A DNA stretch of 25,016 bases from JAIPEK01 sp041685935. Its GTDB lineage: Bacteria; Desulfobacterota; Desulfobacteria; Desulfobacterales; Desulfobacteraceae. Within the stretch, counting starts at the first letter, position 1, and every line of letters begins with the position of its first letter. The DNA lies in the NCBI GenBank assembly GCA_041685935.1, contig JAWLES010000016.1, positions 1 through 25,016 of the forward strand, in the 5' to 3' direction. Both the position numbers and the translations under genes were made by a program. Below, piece by piece: positions 13,558-22,465 of the stretch. The notes below the pieces were generated by a model. That model was not told where the DNA came from and made no database searches. It worked only from the letters and a program-made list of their open reading frames with translations.

Positions 13558-16512
13558 TCAGATTCTGTGGAGCTCCAGGGGTTTCCGTCCATCAGAAAGG
13601 GAGGCGTTTTCGTTCTCAAGCATGGTTTTGCTGGAAATCACTGCGGTTCCTTTTTCCGCGTCACTGATGTCAAAATACCTGTGCGCGGCTCTTTTGATAT
13701 GCTCCCGGGTGATGGCCAGCAGCGAAGCCTTGAACGCCTGCCGTTTATCATCGGACAGGTTCATCAGAAGTCTGTAATAGGCTTTAAGGGATGCCGGGCC
13801 TTCGGTTTCAGGCCTGTCGATATCAGCACAAACCTGCAGCACCGCCTCTTTTATGTCGTCATCTGAATAGTCTCCCGACTTGATGTAATCACAGGCTTTG
13901 GCATACACCTCGATGGTCCGGGTTATATTCGGGTCCCTGTAGGAGCCGAAGGAGAAAATGCCCTCCTCTGTGTTGTACAGGGCGAATCCTCCGTATGCAC
14001 CCCCTTTCTCCCGGATTTCCTTGTGCAGATAAAGGGAGCGGAGCAGCTTGCTGATTACAGCCAGTGCAGGTGCGTCTTCATGTGTGAGCCGTACGGTGTG
14101 AAAGGCCTGTCCCACAAAGGATACGGATGTATTTGTGCTCCACCCTTCATACGGCATCTCACTGTCAATGGCTAAATCCTGAAGCTCAAAAAGATCCGTT
14201 TGCGCCGGGTCAAGATTTTTTTCAATGGAGGCGATTCTTTGATCGGCCCGCCTGATGGCGTCTTCATCTCCGACTGCTGCCGGTTTCAGGTTCCCTTTTG
14301 TGAAAACGGCTGCTGCAATTTTTTCAAGGTCCTTTTCCAGGGCTTCAAAGCTGTAGGAGCCTTTTTCTATTCTTTCGACAAGATCTTTGATAAACTTGTA
14401 CTGGGAGATTCCGTTCCATATTTCGCTCATGTGTGACACAGGGCTCAGCCTCCTGGCAGCAAGAAATATGGCGTACCTGTGTCCGTTGCCGACAATCGAG
14501 GATTCAAGCTGTGCCCTGTACTGGTACAGGAGGTTTTTCAGCCTAGTATGGTCGGAAAAGTCCCTTTCCAGAACGAGTTCTCCCATTATGTCGAACATTG
14601 GATCCACGTTTTCGCAGAGAGCTTTTCCCTGGAATGTCAGAAAAGCCATGCAGTCTCCGTTGTCTGAAAACTTTTTTCCCGCATGGGGTGCTATCGCGAC
14701 ACCGCCGGTGTAAAGGTCCATGAGCTCCGCCATTTCAGCGTAGTCCCGTTTGCGGGTGCCTGAACCCGTGAAGGCGGTGCAGAAAAAAGGTACAAGGGAA
14801 AGCAGTTCTTTTTCAATACTGCCTGTTCCGGCCGGGCAGGTAAAGTAGATTATTCCTGACGTGGATTTTTTGTAGAACGTGCTCAGTTCGGCACCCTTGA
14901 ATGTGTCCGGCTGGATGGTTTCCACTTGCGGGGGTACGTCATTGAGTTCAAGTGTCGGCAGGCAGGCTGTATCCTCTTCCTTTTCCTGCAGCTCGGCCAG
15001 GGCTTTTGCATCCTGTCTTATTTTTTCAATCTCTTTGCTGTCGAGCCGTTTTAAAATATCCGCCAGTTCCTGTTTTTCTCTTTCAGCCTCCCTCTTTTCC
15101 ATGGCCTGGTCCGGGGCCAGGGTGAAAAGAACCCTGTGGGGATTGTCAATGAAGTATTCCCGGATTTTGCTTTCCAGAAATCCCCCGTCTTCCACAAGTT
15201 CTTTGAGTTTTTCAAGGTCTTTGTCAAAATTGATGCAGTCCACAGGGTCCCCCTGGTGTATCCAGGGACTTGAGAAGGTGAGAAGCAGTTTTATTCCGTA
15301 CGGGTACGGTGTGTTGGTTTTCTCTTTTCTGTAAAACTCTATCTGGTGTACGGCCGACTTTACGGAACGTTTGTCGATTCCTTTTGAGGCAAGCTTTTCA
15401 AGTGTGTTGAAAATCAGTTCCTCCATGGGTCTGATGCTGTCTTCGGATATCTCCTTGAGTCCGCAGGAGAACATCGTGTCCCGCAGATCAGCATCAAATC
15501 CGCATGTGTCGCTCAACGCGGACCCCAGCCCGGAATCTATAAGTGCTTTGCGCAGGGGGGAAGAGGCGTTTCCCAGGAGGACTTCCTCGAGAACTGTCAG
15601 TACCATTATTTCAAAAGAGTCTCTGATATCTGTCCCAAGCCATGCCACACAAGCCTGATATTTTTTCGCCGGGTCTTCGTCCCCGGACAGGGGATAGTGA
15701 AACGTCGCCTCTCTGGGTTTGCTCCATCTGGGCTGGGGGCGTACCGAGGTGTCCATCTCCTTGTACCCGAATCTTGACAGCACTTTCCCGTTTATGAATT
15801 TCAGGTGGTCTTCAAGGTCGAATGACCCGTATGTGTAAAAGAAGGCGTTGGACGGGTGGTAATATTTTGAATGAAAGCTGATAAGGTCCTGATGTTTAAG
15901 GGTCGGGATTTCAGAAGGCTCTCCTCCTGAATTGCAGCAGTAGGTTGTGTCCGGATACAGGGCTTTGAGCAGGGACCGGCCCATCACTTCCCTTGGCGAT
16001 GACATGGCCCCTTTCATTTCATTGTATACAACCCCCTTGTAAACAAGGTCCATTTCGTCTCCGGACTCGTGGATATCCAGCCTGTGCCCCTCCTGCTTGA
16101 AGCTTAACTCGTCGAGCTTCGGGAAAAATGCGGCATCCAGGTAAACATCCATAAGGTTGTAGTAATCTTTACGATTGCTGGTGGCAAAAGGATACATCGT
16201 CCAGTCGGATGAGGTCAGGGCATTCATGAAGCTTGAAAGTCCGCGTTTGAGCATCGAGAAAAAGGGGTCTCTCACATCGAACTTTTCAGACCCGCACAGA
16301 ACGGTGTGTTCAAGAATATGGGCCACTCCGGTGGAGTCTTCCGGCACGGTCCGGAACATCACTCCGAACGTGTTTTCCCGGTCATTGTTTTTAATGTGGA
16401 TGTGTACGGCACCTGTGGGTTCATGCTCAAGTTTGTAAATCACCGAATCGATCTGTTCAATGGGTTCTATGCTCTTTACGATATATCCGTGAAGCCTGTC
16501 GCCTGTTTTCAT
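13558..16512 (-). CDS. M16C-family zinc metalloprotease, PreP (presequence protease)-like
   Basis: A 984-residue peptidase, the full size of PreP, which degrades peptides inside a closed two-half chamber. The inverted zinc motif HILEH is at residues 65-69 (His65, Glu68 catalytic, His69), and the third ligand is Glu165 in VVYNEMKGAMSSP. The opening GYIVKSIEPI and the TVPEDSTGVAHILEHTVLCGS context are PreP signatures. No signal peptide is present, so it should act in the cytoplasm on short peptides, but no substrate can be deduced. A coiled segment around 470-520 links the two halves. ATG 16512 has AGGA seven bases upstream. It lies 23 bases after a small winged-helix-like gene on the same strand and converges on the DUF2520 gene with a 38-base gap. 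Confidence 0.93.
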   Translation of the reverse strand: MKTGDRLHGYIVKSIEPIEQIDSVIYKLEHEPTGAVHIHIKNNDRENTFGVMFRTVPEDSTGVAHILEHTVLCGSEKFDVRDPFFSMLKRGLSSFMNALTSSDWTMYPFATSNRKDYYNLMDVYLDAAFFPKLDELSFKQEGHRLDIHESGDEMDLVYKGVVYNEMKGAMSSPREVMGRSLLKALYPDTTYCCNSGGEPSEIPTLKHQDLISFHSKYYHPSNAFFYTYGSFDLEDHLKFINGKVLSRFGYKEMDTSVRPQPRWSKPREATFHYPLSGDEDPAKKYQACVAWLGTDIRDSFEIMVLTVLEEVLLGNASSPLRKALIDSGLGSALSDTCGFDADLRDTMFSCGLKEISEDSIRPMEELIFNTLEKLASKGIDKRSVKSAVHQIEFYRKEKTNTPYPYGIKLLLTFSSPWIHQGDPVDCINFDKDLEKLKELVEDGGFLESKIREYFIDNPHRVLFTLAPDQAMEKREAEREKQELADILKRLDSKEIEKIRQDAKALAELQEKEEDTACLPTLELNDVPPQVETIQPDTFKGAELSTFYKKSTSGIIYFTCPAGTGSIEKELLSLVPFFCTAFTGSGTRKRDYAEMAELMDLYTGGVAIAPHAGKKFSDNGDCMAFLTFQGKALCENVDPMFDIMGELVLERDFSDHTRLKNLLYQYRAQLESSIVGNGHRYAIFLAARRLSPVSHMSEIWNGISQYKFIKDLVERIEKGSYSFEALEKDLEKIAAAVFTKGNLKPAAVGDEDAIRRADQRIASIEKNLDPAQTDLFELQDLAIDSEMPYEGWSTNTSVSFVGQAFHTVRLTHEDAPALAVISKLLRSLYLHKEIREKGGAYGGFALYNTEEGIFSFGSYRDPNITRTIEVYAKACDYIKSGDYSDDDIKEAVLQVCADIDRPETEGPASLKAYYRLLMNLSDDKRQAFKASLLAITREHIKRAAHRYFDISDAEKGTAVISSKTMLENENASLSDGRKPLELHRI

Positions 16513-16535
16513 TCAAGATTCCTGTTGATGGGATG

Positions 16536-16898
16536 TTAAACCGCTTTGTATACGCCTCTTTTTACCTTCTCTATGCGACCGATCTTGTCCAGCCGGTAAA
16601 TGATGTTCCTGAGCTTTTTGTCATCGTACCCGCTTTTTGCCTTTAATGTTTTGAAGTTGGTTCCTTCCGGAAATTCGGTAATGATTTCAAGAACAATATC
16701 AGACGCGCTTTTTTTGCTCTTTTCCCTCTTCTCTTTTGTTCTCGGCCTTTCAGGGGCCCTTTGATAAACCAGAGCCTCCAGTTTGTCAAGTCTTTTGTGA
16801 AGTTCTCTGAGCTCCGACCCGGAAGGGATTTCAAGCCTGTCTAGTAATGTCCTGATTACCCCTTCCCAGCTGATACGCTGCTCCTGATTTTCCGTCAT
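16536..16898 (-). CDS. Small coiled-coil plus winged-helix-like protein
   Basis: 120 residues, not assigned to a named family. Residues 15-45 (LLDRLEIPSGSELRELHKRLDKLEALV) form an amphipathic coiled-coil segment whose IPSxxELxxLxxxLDxLE pattern resembles the N-terminal segment of phasin-like proteins. Residues 46-65 are a Lys/Arg-rich linker. Residues 66-120 (DIVLEIITEFPEGTNFKTL, then KKLRNIIYRLDKIGRIEKVKRGVY) look like a winged helix with a closing beta-hairpin. A DNA-binding or nucleoid-type regulator is plausible. ATG 16898 has a strong GGAGG six bases upstream. It is the first gene of an operon with the M16C protease, 23 bases apart, so it could regulate its own operon. Confidence 0.75.
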   Translation of the reverse strand: MTENQEQRISWEGVIRTLLDRLEIPSGSELRELHKRLDKLEALVYQRAPERPRTKEKREKSKKSASDIVLEIITEFPEGTNFKTLKAKSGYDDKKLRNIIYRLDKIGRIEKVKRGVYKAV

Positions 16899-16954
16899 GA
16901 TAATCCTCCGTTTTAAGCTTTACAAGAAGTGATAAAAGCACCATGATTAACATA

Positions 16955-16976
16955 CTGAAAAATAAGTGTTTTTCAG
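16955..16976 (-). other. Hairpin in the 5' leader of the winged-helix/M16C operon
   Basis: CTGAAAAA (16955-16962) and TTTTTCAG (16969-16976) form a perfect 8-bp stem with a 6-base loop, 57-78 bases before the gene start at 16898. The stem is AT-rich and lacks a following U-tract. It could be an operator or an RNA stem; function unknown. Confidence 0.35.
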
Positions 16977-17035
16977 GTTTGGTGATTGCGGTAGAATGTA
17001 TTTCGTTCCGGCTGTCTTTTTATGTAACAGCGAAG

Positions 17036-17064
17036 TTGATTCTTATCGCAATTTGAAGTATACA
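17036..17064 (+). promoter_or_regulatory. Putative promoter of the DUF2062-rsmA-HD-GYP operon
   Basis: TTGATT (17036-17041), 17 bases, TATACA (17059-17064). Transcription would start about 65 bases before the first ATG. The rest of the 237-base divergent gap (16899-17135) is AT-rich; apart from the hairpin near 16965 I see nothing else in it. Confidence 0.4.
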
Positions 17065-17135
17065 ATCATATCTAACTTATGGGAACAATAAAAGTCAAGT
17101 AGCAATTGCACTGAATGGTAAAGTTCAAGTAAAAT

Positions 17136-17669
17136 ATGAAGAAAAAAACAGAGCTCCTGATAAAAAAGATCAAAAAGCTTCAGGGAGACCCTCATTCAGT
17201 TGCTTTGGGCATGGCAATCGGTGTTTTTGTTGGTGTCACTCCTACCATTCCGCTGCACACGGTTATTGCGGTGGCCATGGCCTACATCCTGAAGTGCAGC
17301 AAACCTGCGGCTGCATTAGGGGTGTGGGTCTGCAATCCTTTTACAGTGGTTTTTTTTTACTTTGCAAGTTATAAAGCCGGTGTTGCTCTGTTCGGAGAAA
17401 CTCTCACGGATGCGGACACGGTGAGAGCTTTCGTGGAAAACATTGAAAAGGATATCGGCATCCATGACAGAATCGTGTATTTTGCAGAGTTCATCAGGAC
17501 AAGGCTGAAACTCTTTTTCATCATGCTGGCAGGCGGTTTCGTTCTGGGAATTCCTGCCGGAGTGATATCTTACTTCCTCACAAAGGATTTAATCATCAAA
17601 GCCAGGACAGCAAAAGCAAAAATAAGTTCCAGGAGAGCAAAGAATGACCCATCCGGCAAAGATTCTTAA
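17136..17669 (+). CDS. DUF2062 integral membrane protein
   Basis: 177 residues. The pattern LALGMAIGVFVGVTP-like opening (here VALGMAIGVFVGVTPTIPLHT, residues 22-42) followed by a second hydrophobic helix (AVAMAYILKCSKPAAALGVWVCNPFT) is diagnostic of DUF2062. A third hydrophobic region is at about 128-150 (FFIMLAGGFVLGIPAGVISYFL). It is likely an inner-membrane protein of unknown function. The ribosome site before ATG 17136 is weak. The last 26 bases overlap the start of rsmA, so the two are probably translationally coupled. Confidence 0.85.
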   Translation: MKKKTELLIKKIKKLQGDPHSVALGMAIGVFVGVTPTIPLHTVIAVAMAYILKCSKPAAALGVWVCNPFTVVFFYFASYKAGVALFGETLTDADTVRAFVENIEKDIGIHDRIVYFAEFIRTRLKLFFIMLAGGFVLGIPAGVISYFLTKDLIIKARTAKAKISSRRAKNDPSGKDS

Positions 17670-18492
17670 AGCAAACAGGAGGTTTGCTGAAAAAAAACTG
17701 GGGCAGAATTTTCTGGCAGACCCGTCATCCGCGGAAATGATCGTGCGCAGTGCAGGCATCTGTTCCGGGGAAACCGTGGTGGAGATAGGTGCGGGGCTTG
17801 GCGCAATTACCATCGAAGCAGCCCGGAAAGCGGAAAAAGTAATAGCGGTTGAGAAAGACAGGAACCTGGTCCCGCTTCTGGAAAAGGAGATTGAAATATC
17901 AGGTGTAAAAAATATCGAGGTCATATGCGCGGACGTTATGGATATGGATTTCGGGAAAATCCAGGGATCAAAAGAGCTTGTCATTCTTGGGAATCTTCCT
18001 TATAATATTTCTTCCCAGGTGCTGTTCAGGCTGGTAGAGAACCGGAGATTTTTGAAAAGGGCGGTCCTTATGTTCCAGAAAGAGCTTGCCGAGCGGATAA
18101 CCGCCCGGCCGGGCGGTAAAAATTACACCAGGCTGTCTGCAGTAATGAATTACTGCAGTGAGACGAAAAAAGTGGCCGACCTGAGACCGGATCTTTTCTT
18201 CCCCAAGCCGGGGGTCAGCTCAAGAGTGGTTAATATATCCTTTTTCCCGCCGGTGCTTGACCCCGAGAGGGAGGTTCTTTTTTTCAGGATTATCAAGGCT
18301 GCATTTTCCAAACGGCGCAAAACCCTGAGAAACGCCCTGGCCGGTGATGAGCTGGGCATAAACAGACAGCAGGCGGAAAAATGGCTGGCCGATTCCGGGA
18401 TATCCCCTGAAAGACGGGCGCAGACCGTGAATACTGAAGAATTTCTGACTCTTTTGGACAATTTCCACACAGGCTCGATTGTTAGGGGGTAA
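17644..18492 (+). CDS. rsmA: 16S rRNA (adenine1518-N6/adenine1519-N6)-dimethyltransferase
   Basis: Dimethylates two adjacent adenines near the 3' end of 16S rRNA during 30S maturation (KsgA/Dim1 family). The 282-residue protein shows LGQNFLADPS (19-28), the SAM-binding VVEIGAGLG (45-53) and the N6-adenine catalytic motif NLPYNIS (117-123). The tail carries SKRRKTLRNAL and SPERRAQTVNTEEFLTL, both characteristic. ATG 17644 has AGGAG eight bases upstream inside the overlapping DUF2062 gene. The next gene starts 2 bases after its stop. Confidence 0.96.
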   Translation: MTHPAKILKANRRFAEKKLGQNFLADPSSAEMIVRSAGICSGETVVEIGAGLGAITIEAARKAEKVIAVEKDRNLVPLLEKEIEISGVKNIEVICADVMDMDFGKIQGSKELVILGNLPYNISSQVLFRLVENRRFLKRAVLMFQKELAERITARPGGKNYTRLSAVMNYCSETKKVADLRPDLFFPKPGVSSRVVNISFFPPVLDPEREVLFFRIIKAAFSKRRKTLRNALAGDELGINRQQAEKWLADSGISPERRAQTVNTEEFLTLLDNFHTGSIVRG

Positions 18493-18494
18493 AG

Positions 18495-19907
18495 ATGGTC
18501 AACAGCCGAATGAACATAGACGATCTCATTGAAATCGTTGCCGATGGCGGCAAGGTGAAAACCGGGGTTGACGTTTTCAATTCCCACGGTGTTCTTCTTC
18601 TGGACAAGAATGTTGTTGTGGACCGGACCAAGACCCTGGAAATTCTGAAGGATAACGGGGTCGGGTCGGTGCCTCTCAGCTCGTCAAAGGACAGCGGGGT
18701 ATGGGACAAAAGCGGCAATCCGGTAAAGATGAACAGGGAGAGCATTCATGAGCCGGACGAAAGCCGTGAAGATGAACAGACCGCGAAACCCCCTTCGGCC
18801 GGGGAGATTGAGAAGAAGCTCTATGAAATAGAAGAGCTGAAAAAGATTGCACAGGTCAAGTATGATGAGGCAAAGACCAGTATCAGAAAAGTGCTCGGTG
18901 ACATCCGTGACTCCGGGGGAGCTTTCGACTACGATGAGGTGTCGCAGAGCGTAGGGGAAATGGTTGAGTTCCTGACTGTGAACGACAATCCCTTTTCCTA
19001 TCTTACCAAAGAAATTTTCACCTATGATGATTACCTCTACAACCATTCCGTTAATGTCTGCACCATAGGTACGGCTATACTCCACCGGTTTAATACCCAT
19101 TTCAGCAGATCGTTTAACGATTTTCTCGATTCAGGCAGCCGTGCGGCGAGGAGTCCTTTTGAAAAAGAGCCCGAGAGCACGGACGACTTTGTCTTTTTCC
19201 AGAAAGAGGAAATTCGGGATATCTCGCTTGGCTTTTTTCTTCACGATCTCGGCAAGGTAATGGTTTCAGAAGAGATTTTGAATAAAAACGGCTCGCTTTC
19301 CGGTGTTGAGTTCGACGAGGTGAAGAAACATACATTTGAATACGGGGTCGGGGTGCTGGAAAAAAACCGGATTAAAAACAGCGTGCTTTACAATATTGTC
19401 AAGTATCATCATGCCCCCCTGTTCAAAGGGGAGGATCGCTGCTATCCAGGGGAAAAGCAGGCGGGTGAAATTCCGGTGTATGTAAAAATCTGCAAGCTTG
19501 CGGATATGTATGACGCCATGACTTCCAAGCGGTGCTACAAAGAGGCGTTTAACCCCATAAACGTGGTCACCGAGCTTTTCCGGAAATACGCCAGGAAGAA
19601 CCGGATTCTCCAGTTTCTCCTGCATTCCTTTGTCAAGAGCATCGGAATTTATCCTCCCGGAAGCATTGTTTTCATGAGAAACGGCCAGATGGCCTATATC
19701 CTTGAAAGCAGCGGTCCGCTGGTGCTGCCTTTTACCGACGGAGACCAGGCCCCCCTTTCGGCAAAGCCGGACCCGCTTGATATATCAGATTCCCAAAATC
19801 AGGAATCGATTCAGATCGATCACAGAAGAAGTGTTCAGACACCGGCTGAAGTCTATGACATGCTCCCCTCATACATAAAAGAAGTCGTTTCCAAAAGTGC
19901 GGATTGA
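18495..19907 (+). CDS. HD-GYP-like signalling protein with degenerate GYP motif
   Basis: 470 residues, cytosolic. The N-terminal 80 residues resemble the small domain that often precedes HD-GYP domains (VKTGVDVFNSHGVLLLDKN). Residues 105-135 are coiled coil. The HD-GYP region spans about 170-400: HSVNV (184-188), HDLGK (250-254), KH (278-279), HH (305-306) and ADMYDAMTS (336-344), so the metal ligands seem intact. However, the GYP signature reads CYP (316-318), the usual HHE is HHA, and a roughly 40-residue insertion (about 200-240) separates the first His from the HD pair. Active HD-GYP proteins hydrolyse cyclic-di-GMP; this one could have altered specificity or be a sensor. AGGGGGT precedes ATG 18495, 2 bases after rsmA. 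Confidence 0.85.
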   Translation: MVNSRMNIDDLIEIVADGGKVKTGVDVFNSHGVLLLDKNVVVDRTKTLEILKDNGVGSVPLSSSKDSGVWDKSGNPVKMNRESIHEPDESREDEQTAKPPSAGEIEKKLYEIEELKKIAQVKYDEAKTSIRKVLGDIRDSGGAFDYDEVSQSVGEMVEFLTVNDNPFSYLTKEIFTYDDYLYNHSVNVCTIGTAILHRFNTHFSRSFNDFLDSGSRAARSPFEKEPESTDDFVFFQKEEIRDISLGFFLHDLGKVMVSEEILNKNGSLSGVEFDEVKKHTFEYGVGVLEKNRIKNSVLYNIVKYHHAPLFKGEDRCYPGEKQAGEIPVYVKICKLADMYDAMTSKRCYKEAFNPINVVTELFRKYARKNRILQFLLHSFVKSIGIYPPGSIVFMRNGQMAYILESSGPLVLPFTDGDQAPLSAKPDPLDISDSQNQESIQIDHRRSVQTPAEVYDMLPSYIKEVVSKSAD

Positions 19908-19932
19908 CAACTTTGCCCCGATTGTCTAAAAA
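19904..19932 (+). promoter_or_regulatory. Promoter of dapL-moeA
   Basis: TTGACA (19904-19909, perfect), 17 bases, TAAAAA (19927-19932). The -35 box overlaps the stop codon of the HD-GYP gene. Transcription would start near 19939, about 50 bases before dapL, separating lysine and cofactor genes from the upstream operon. Confidence 0.55.
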
Positions 19933-19990
19933 TGCTTGTTATCGGATGAAAGATCACAGTATGACATGATAAAACAAAAGGACTTTTTTT

Positions 19991-21214
19991 ATGATAAAAG
20001 CGAACGAGAATTACGGAAAACTCAAGGCGTCATACCTTTTTTCGGATATCCGGAAAAAGGTGGATAAATACCAGCAGGAGAACCCGGACAAAACCATTAT
20101 AAGGCTCGGGATCGGGGATGTGACAAGGGCGCTGCCCCGCGCCTGCATCAGTGCTTTTCACCAGGGAGTCGATGAGATGGCTTCCGATGCTACATTCAAG
20201 GGATACGGCCCTGAAAAGGGGTATGAGTTTCTCAGGGAAAAGATCGCCCGGTTTGATTTCAACTCCAGGGGCGCGGATATATCGCCGGATGAAATTTTCA
20301 TAAGCGACGGGTCCAAATGCGACACCGGCAACTTCCAGGAGCTTTTCGCCACGGATATAAAAGTGGCCATTCCCGATCCTGTTTATCCGGTGTATCTCGA
20401 TTCCAACATCATGGCAGGGAGAACGGGTGAATTTGAAAACGGACGGTACCAGGGGATCCATTACCTCGAATGTACACCGGAAAACGGGTTTCTGCCCGAA
20501 CCGCCCGCTGAAAACGTCGATCTGATCTATCTCTGCTTTCCCAACAATCCCACCGGTACCACCGCCACCAAAGCGGATCTGAAAAAATGGGTGGATTATG
20601 CAAGGGAAAACAGGGCCCTGATTCTTTTTGATGCGGCGTATGAAGCCTTTATCCGGAACCCTGACATTCCCCGGTCCATATACGAGGTCGAAGGAGCAAA
20701 AGAAGTGGCTGTGGAATTCAGGAGCTTTTCAAAGCTTGCCGGTTTCACCGGCACCAGGTGCGCCTTCACGGTTGTTCCTAAAGAATGCATGATATACAGC
20801 GCCAACGGAGAAAAGATTTCGTTGAACGCCCTTTGGGACCGTCGGCAGAGCACCAAGTTCAACGGGGTTTCGTACCCGGTGCAGAAGGCGGCCGAGGCGG
20901 TGTACTCAAATGAGGGTCAAAAACAGGTCAAAGAACTTGTCTCCTACTATCTGGAAAACGCAGACATTGTAACAGGCGCCATGGAGTCTCTCGGGTTTGA
21001 TTATGTCGGCGGCCTGGACTCTCCGTACATATGGATTGACGGCGCAGGCAGGGATTCATGGGAGTTCTTCGACATGCTGCTTACCAGCGCGGGCGTGGTG
21101 TGCACTCCCGGTGCAGGGTTCGGAAAGTGCGGCACTCGATATATCAGGATCAGCGCCTTCAACAGCAGGGAAAATGTGGAAGAGGCCATGAAGCGTCTCA
21201 AAGAGGCGATCTGA
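19991..21214 (+). CDS. dapL: LL-diaminopimelate aminotransferase
   Basis: PLP enzyme that converts tetrahydrodipicolinate directly to LL-diaminopimelate, bypassing the acylated intermediates of the DapD/DapC/DapE route, for lysine and peptidoglycan. At 407 residues it has family length. The opening MIKANENYGKLKASYLFSDI and FKGYGPEKGYEFLRE (69-83) are DapL signatures. FPNNPTGT lies at 183-190, and the PLP lysine is Lys248 in SFSKLAGFTGTR; RYIRISAF near the end carries the substrate carboxylate-binding Arg. AAAGGA lies eight bases before ATG 19991. Its stop overlaps the moeA start by one base (TGATG). Confidence 0.95.
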   Translation: MIKANENYGKLKASYLFSDIRKKVDKYQQENPDKTIIRLGIGDVTRALPRACISAFHQGVDEMASDATFKGYGPEKGYEFLREKIARFDFNSRGADISPDEIFISDGSKCDTGNFQELFATDIKVAIPDPVYPVYLDSNIMAGRTGEFENGRYQGIHYLECTPENGFLPEPPAENVDLIYLCFPNNPTGTTATKADLKKWVDYARENRALILFDAAYEAFIRNPDIPRSIYEVEGAKEVAVEFRSFSKLAGFTGTRCAFTVVPKECMIYSANGEKISLNALWDRRQSTKFNGVSYPVQKAAEAVYSNEGQKQVKELVSYYLENADIVTGAMESLGFDYVGGLDSPYIWIDGAGRDSWEFFDMLLTSAGVVCTPGAGFGKCGTRYIRISAFNSRENVEEAMKRLKEAI

Positions 21215-22443
21215 TGGATCATTTTTTCCAGGTCCGGTCCCTTGAAAAGGTTCTGGAGTACGCAGAGCACTTTCCGGTCAAAGACAGTGAGGCTGTTCCG
21301 CTGGAAGAGGCCCCTGGCAGGGTCCTTGCCGGAAATATAGTGTCAGCGGAGAGTGTTCCCGGATTCAGGCGGGCCACCATGGACGGGTATGCGGTTTTTT
21401 CAGGCTCCACATTCGGGGCGTCCGAAACAAGTCCTGCATGGCTGGAAATAGTCGGCAGCATCCGGATGGGGGAGATCCCCGGGTTTGAGCTTGCCCCCGG
21501 GACGGCGGCGGAAATTTCCACTGGAGGTATGCTGCCGGCGGGTGCGGACAGCGTGGTCATGATTGAGCATACCGAGCAGGTCGATGACCGGTCGGTGGAG
21601 GTGTACAAGAGTGTGGCTCCTCTGCAGAACGTGATTGATGCATCCGAGGATTTTGCCGAAGGTGAGACCGTTATTGAAAAGGGCATGCTGATCCGGCCTC
21701 AGGAGGCGGGCCTCATGGCGGCACTCGGGTATTCGCAGGTGAATGTTCACCGCAGGTGCAAGGTCGGGATTATCTCCACCGGGGACGAGATCGTGCCGGT
21801 GGATAAAAAAACCGTGCCCGGACAAATCAGGGATATGAACTCGTATACCCTTGCCGGGCTGGTATCTGAAACAGGAAATATCCCCCGCATTTACGGCATT
21901 GTGGAAGACAGCCCCGAGGCCCTTTACAGGACCTGCAAAAAGGCTGCCGAAGAAACGGACATGGTTATGGTGTCAGGAGGGTCTTCCGTGGGCACCCGGG
22001 ATTTCACAATCGAGGTATTCGAATCCCTTGCAGGGACCGATATCCTTGTTCACGGGGTTTCCATAAGCCCGGGCAAGCCCACGATTCTGGCAAAGTCCGG
22101 AGCAAAGCCACTTTGGGGGCTGCCCGGCCAGGTGACCTCGGCAATGGTGGTGTTTAAAATAGTGGCGGCTCCTTTCCTGAACCGTATCAGCGGACATCGG
22201 GTATATGTGCAATACGGGCTGAAATTCCGTGCTCAACTTACCAGGAACCTGTCATCGGTTCAGGGAAGACGCGAGTTCGTCCGGGTGAAGCTGACCACAC
22301 GGGCAAACGGTGTAAAAGCTGAACCGGTTCTTGGGAAGTCCGGCCTGATCAGAACCATGGTTAAAGCGGACGGGCTCCTTGAAATCGGGGAAAATGAAGA
22401 GGGCCTGAAAAAAGGGACGCTTGTGGATATTATTCCGATTTAG
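21214..22443 (+). CDS. moeA: Molybdopterin molybdenumtransferase MoeA (stand-alone copy)
   Basis: Inserts molybdate (or tungstate) into adenylylated molybdopterin. ATG 21214 overlaps the dapL stop by one base and has AGAGG seven bases upstream; the frame is open further upstream only as a shadow of dapL. The 409-residue protein shows ATMDGYAV (54-61), ISTGGMLPAGADSVVMIEH (101-119), IISTGDEIV (186-194), VSGGSSVGTRDF (253-264) and SPGKPT (285-290). The usual GLPGNPVS loop is GLPGQVTSA here (302-310), a mild departure. No pterin synthesis gene (moaA, moaC, moeB) is in the window. A second, longer MoeA follows 22 bases downstream. Confidence 0.93.
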   Translation: MDHFFQVRSLEKVLEYAEHFPVKDSEAVPLEEAPGRVLAGNIVSAESVPGFRRATMDGYAVFSGSTFGASETSPAWLEIVGSIRMGEIPGFELAPGTAAEISTGGMLPAGADSVVMIEHTEQVDDRSVEVYKSVAPLQNVIDASEDFAEGETVIEKGMLIRPQEAGLMAALGYSQVNVHRRCKVGIISTGDEIVPVDKKTVPGQIRDMNSYTLAGLVSETGNIPRIYGIVEDSPEALYRTCKKAAEETDMVMVSGGSSVGTRDFTIEVFESLAGTDILVHGVSISPGKPTILAKSGAKPLWGLPGQVTSAMVVFKIVAAPFLNRISGHRVYVQYGLKFRAQLTRNLSSVQGRREFVRVKLTTRANGVKAEPVLGKSGLIRTMVKADGLLEIGENEEGLKKGTLVDIIPI

Positions 22444-22465
22444 CCGGCATACAGGAGAGGATTAA

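Noticed and set aside
16983..16994. 12-base sequence TGATTGCGGTAG shared with 8465-8476
   Set aside because: In 25 kb several such 12-base matches are expected by chance, and the flanks are not similar.
21058..21213. Upstream extension of the first moeA frame by 52 codons
   Set aside because: It is the out-of-frame shadow of the dapL end; ATG 21214 with AGAGG upstream starts the recognisable MoeA sequence.
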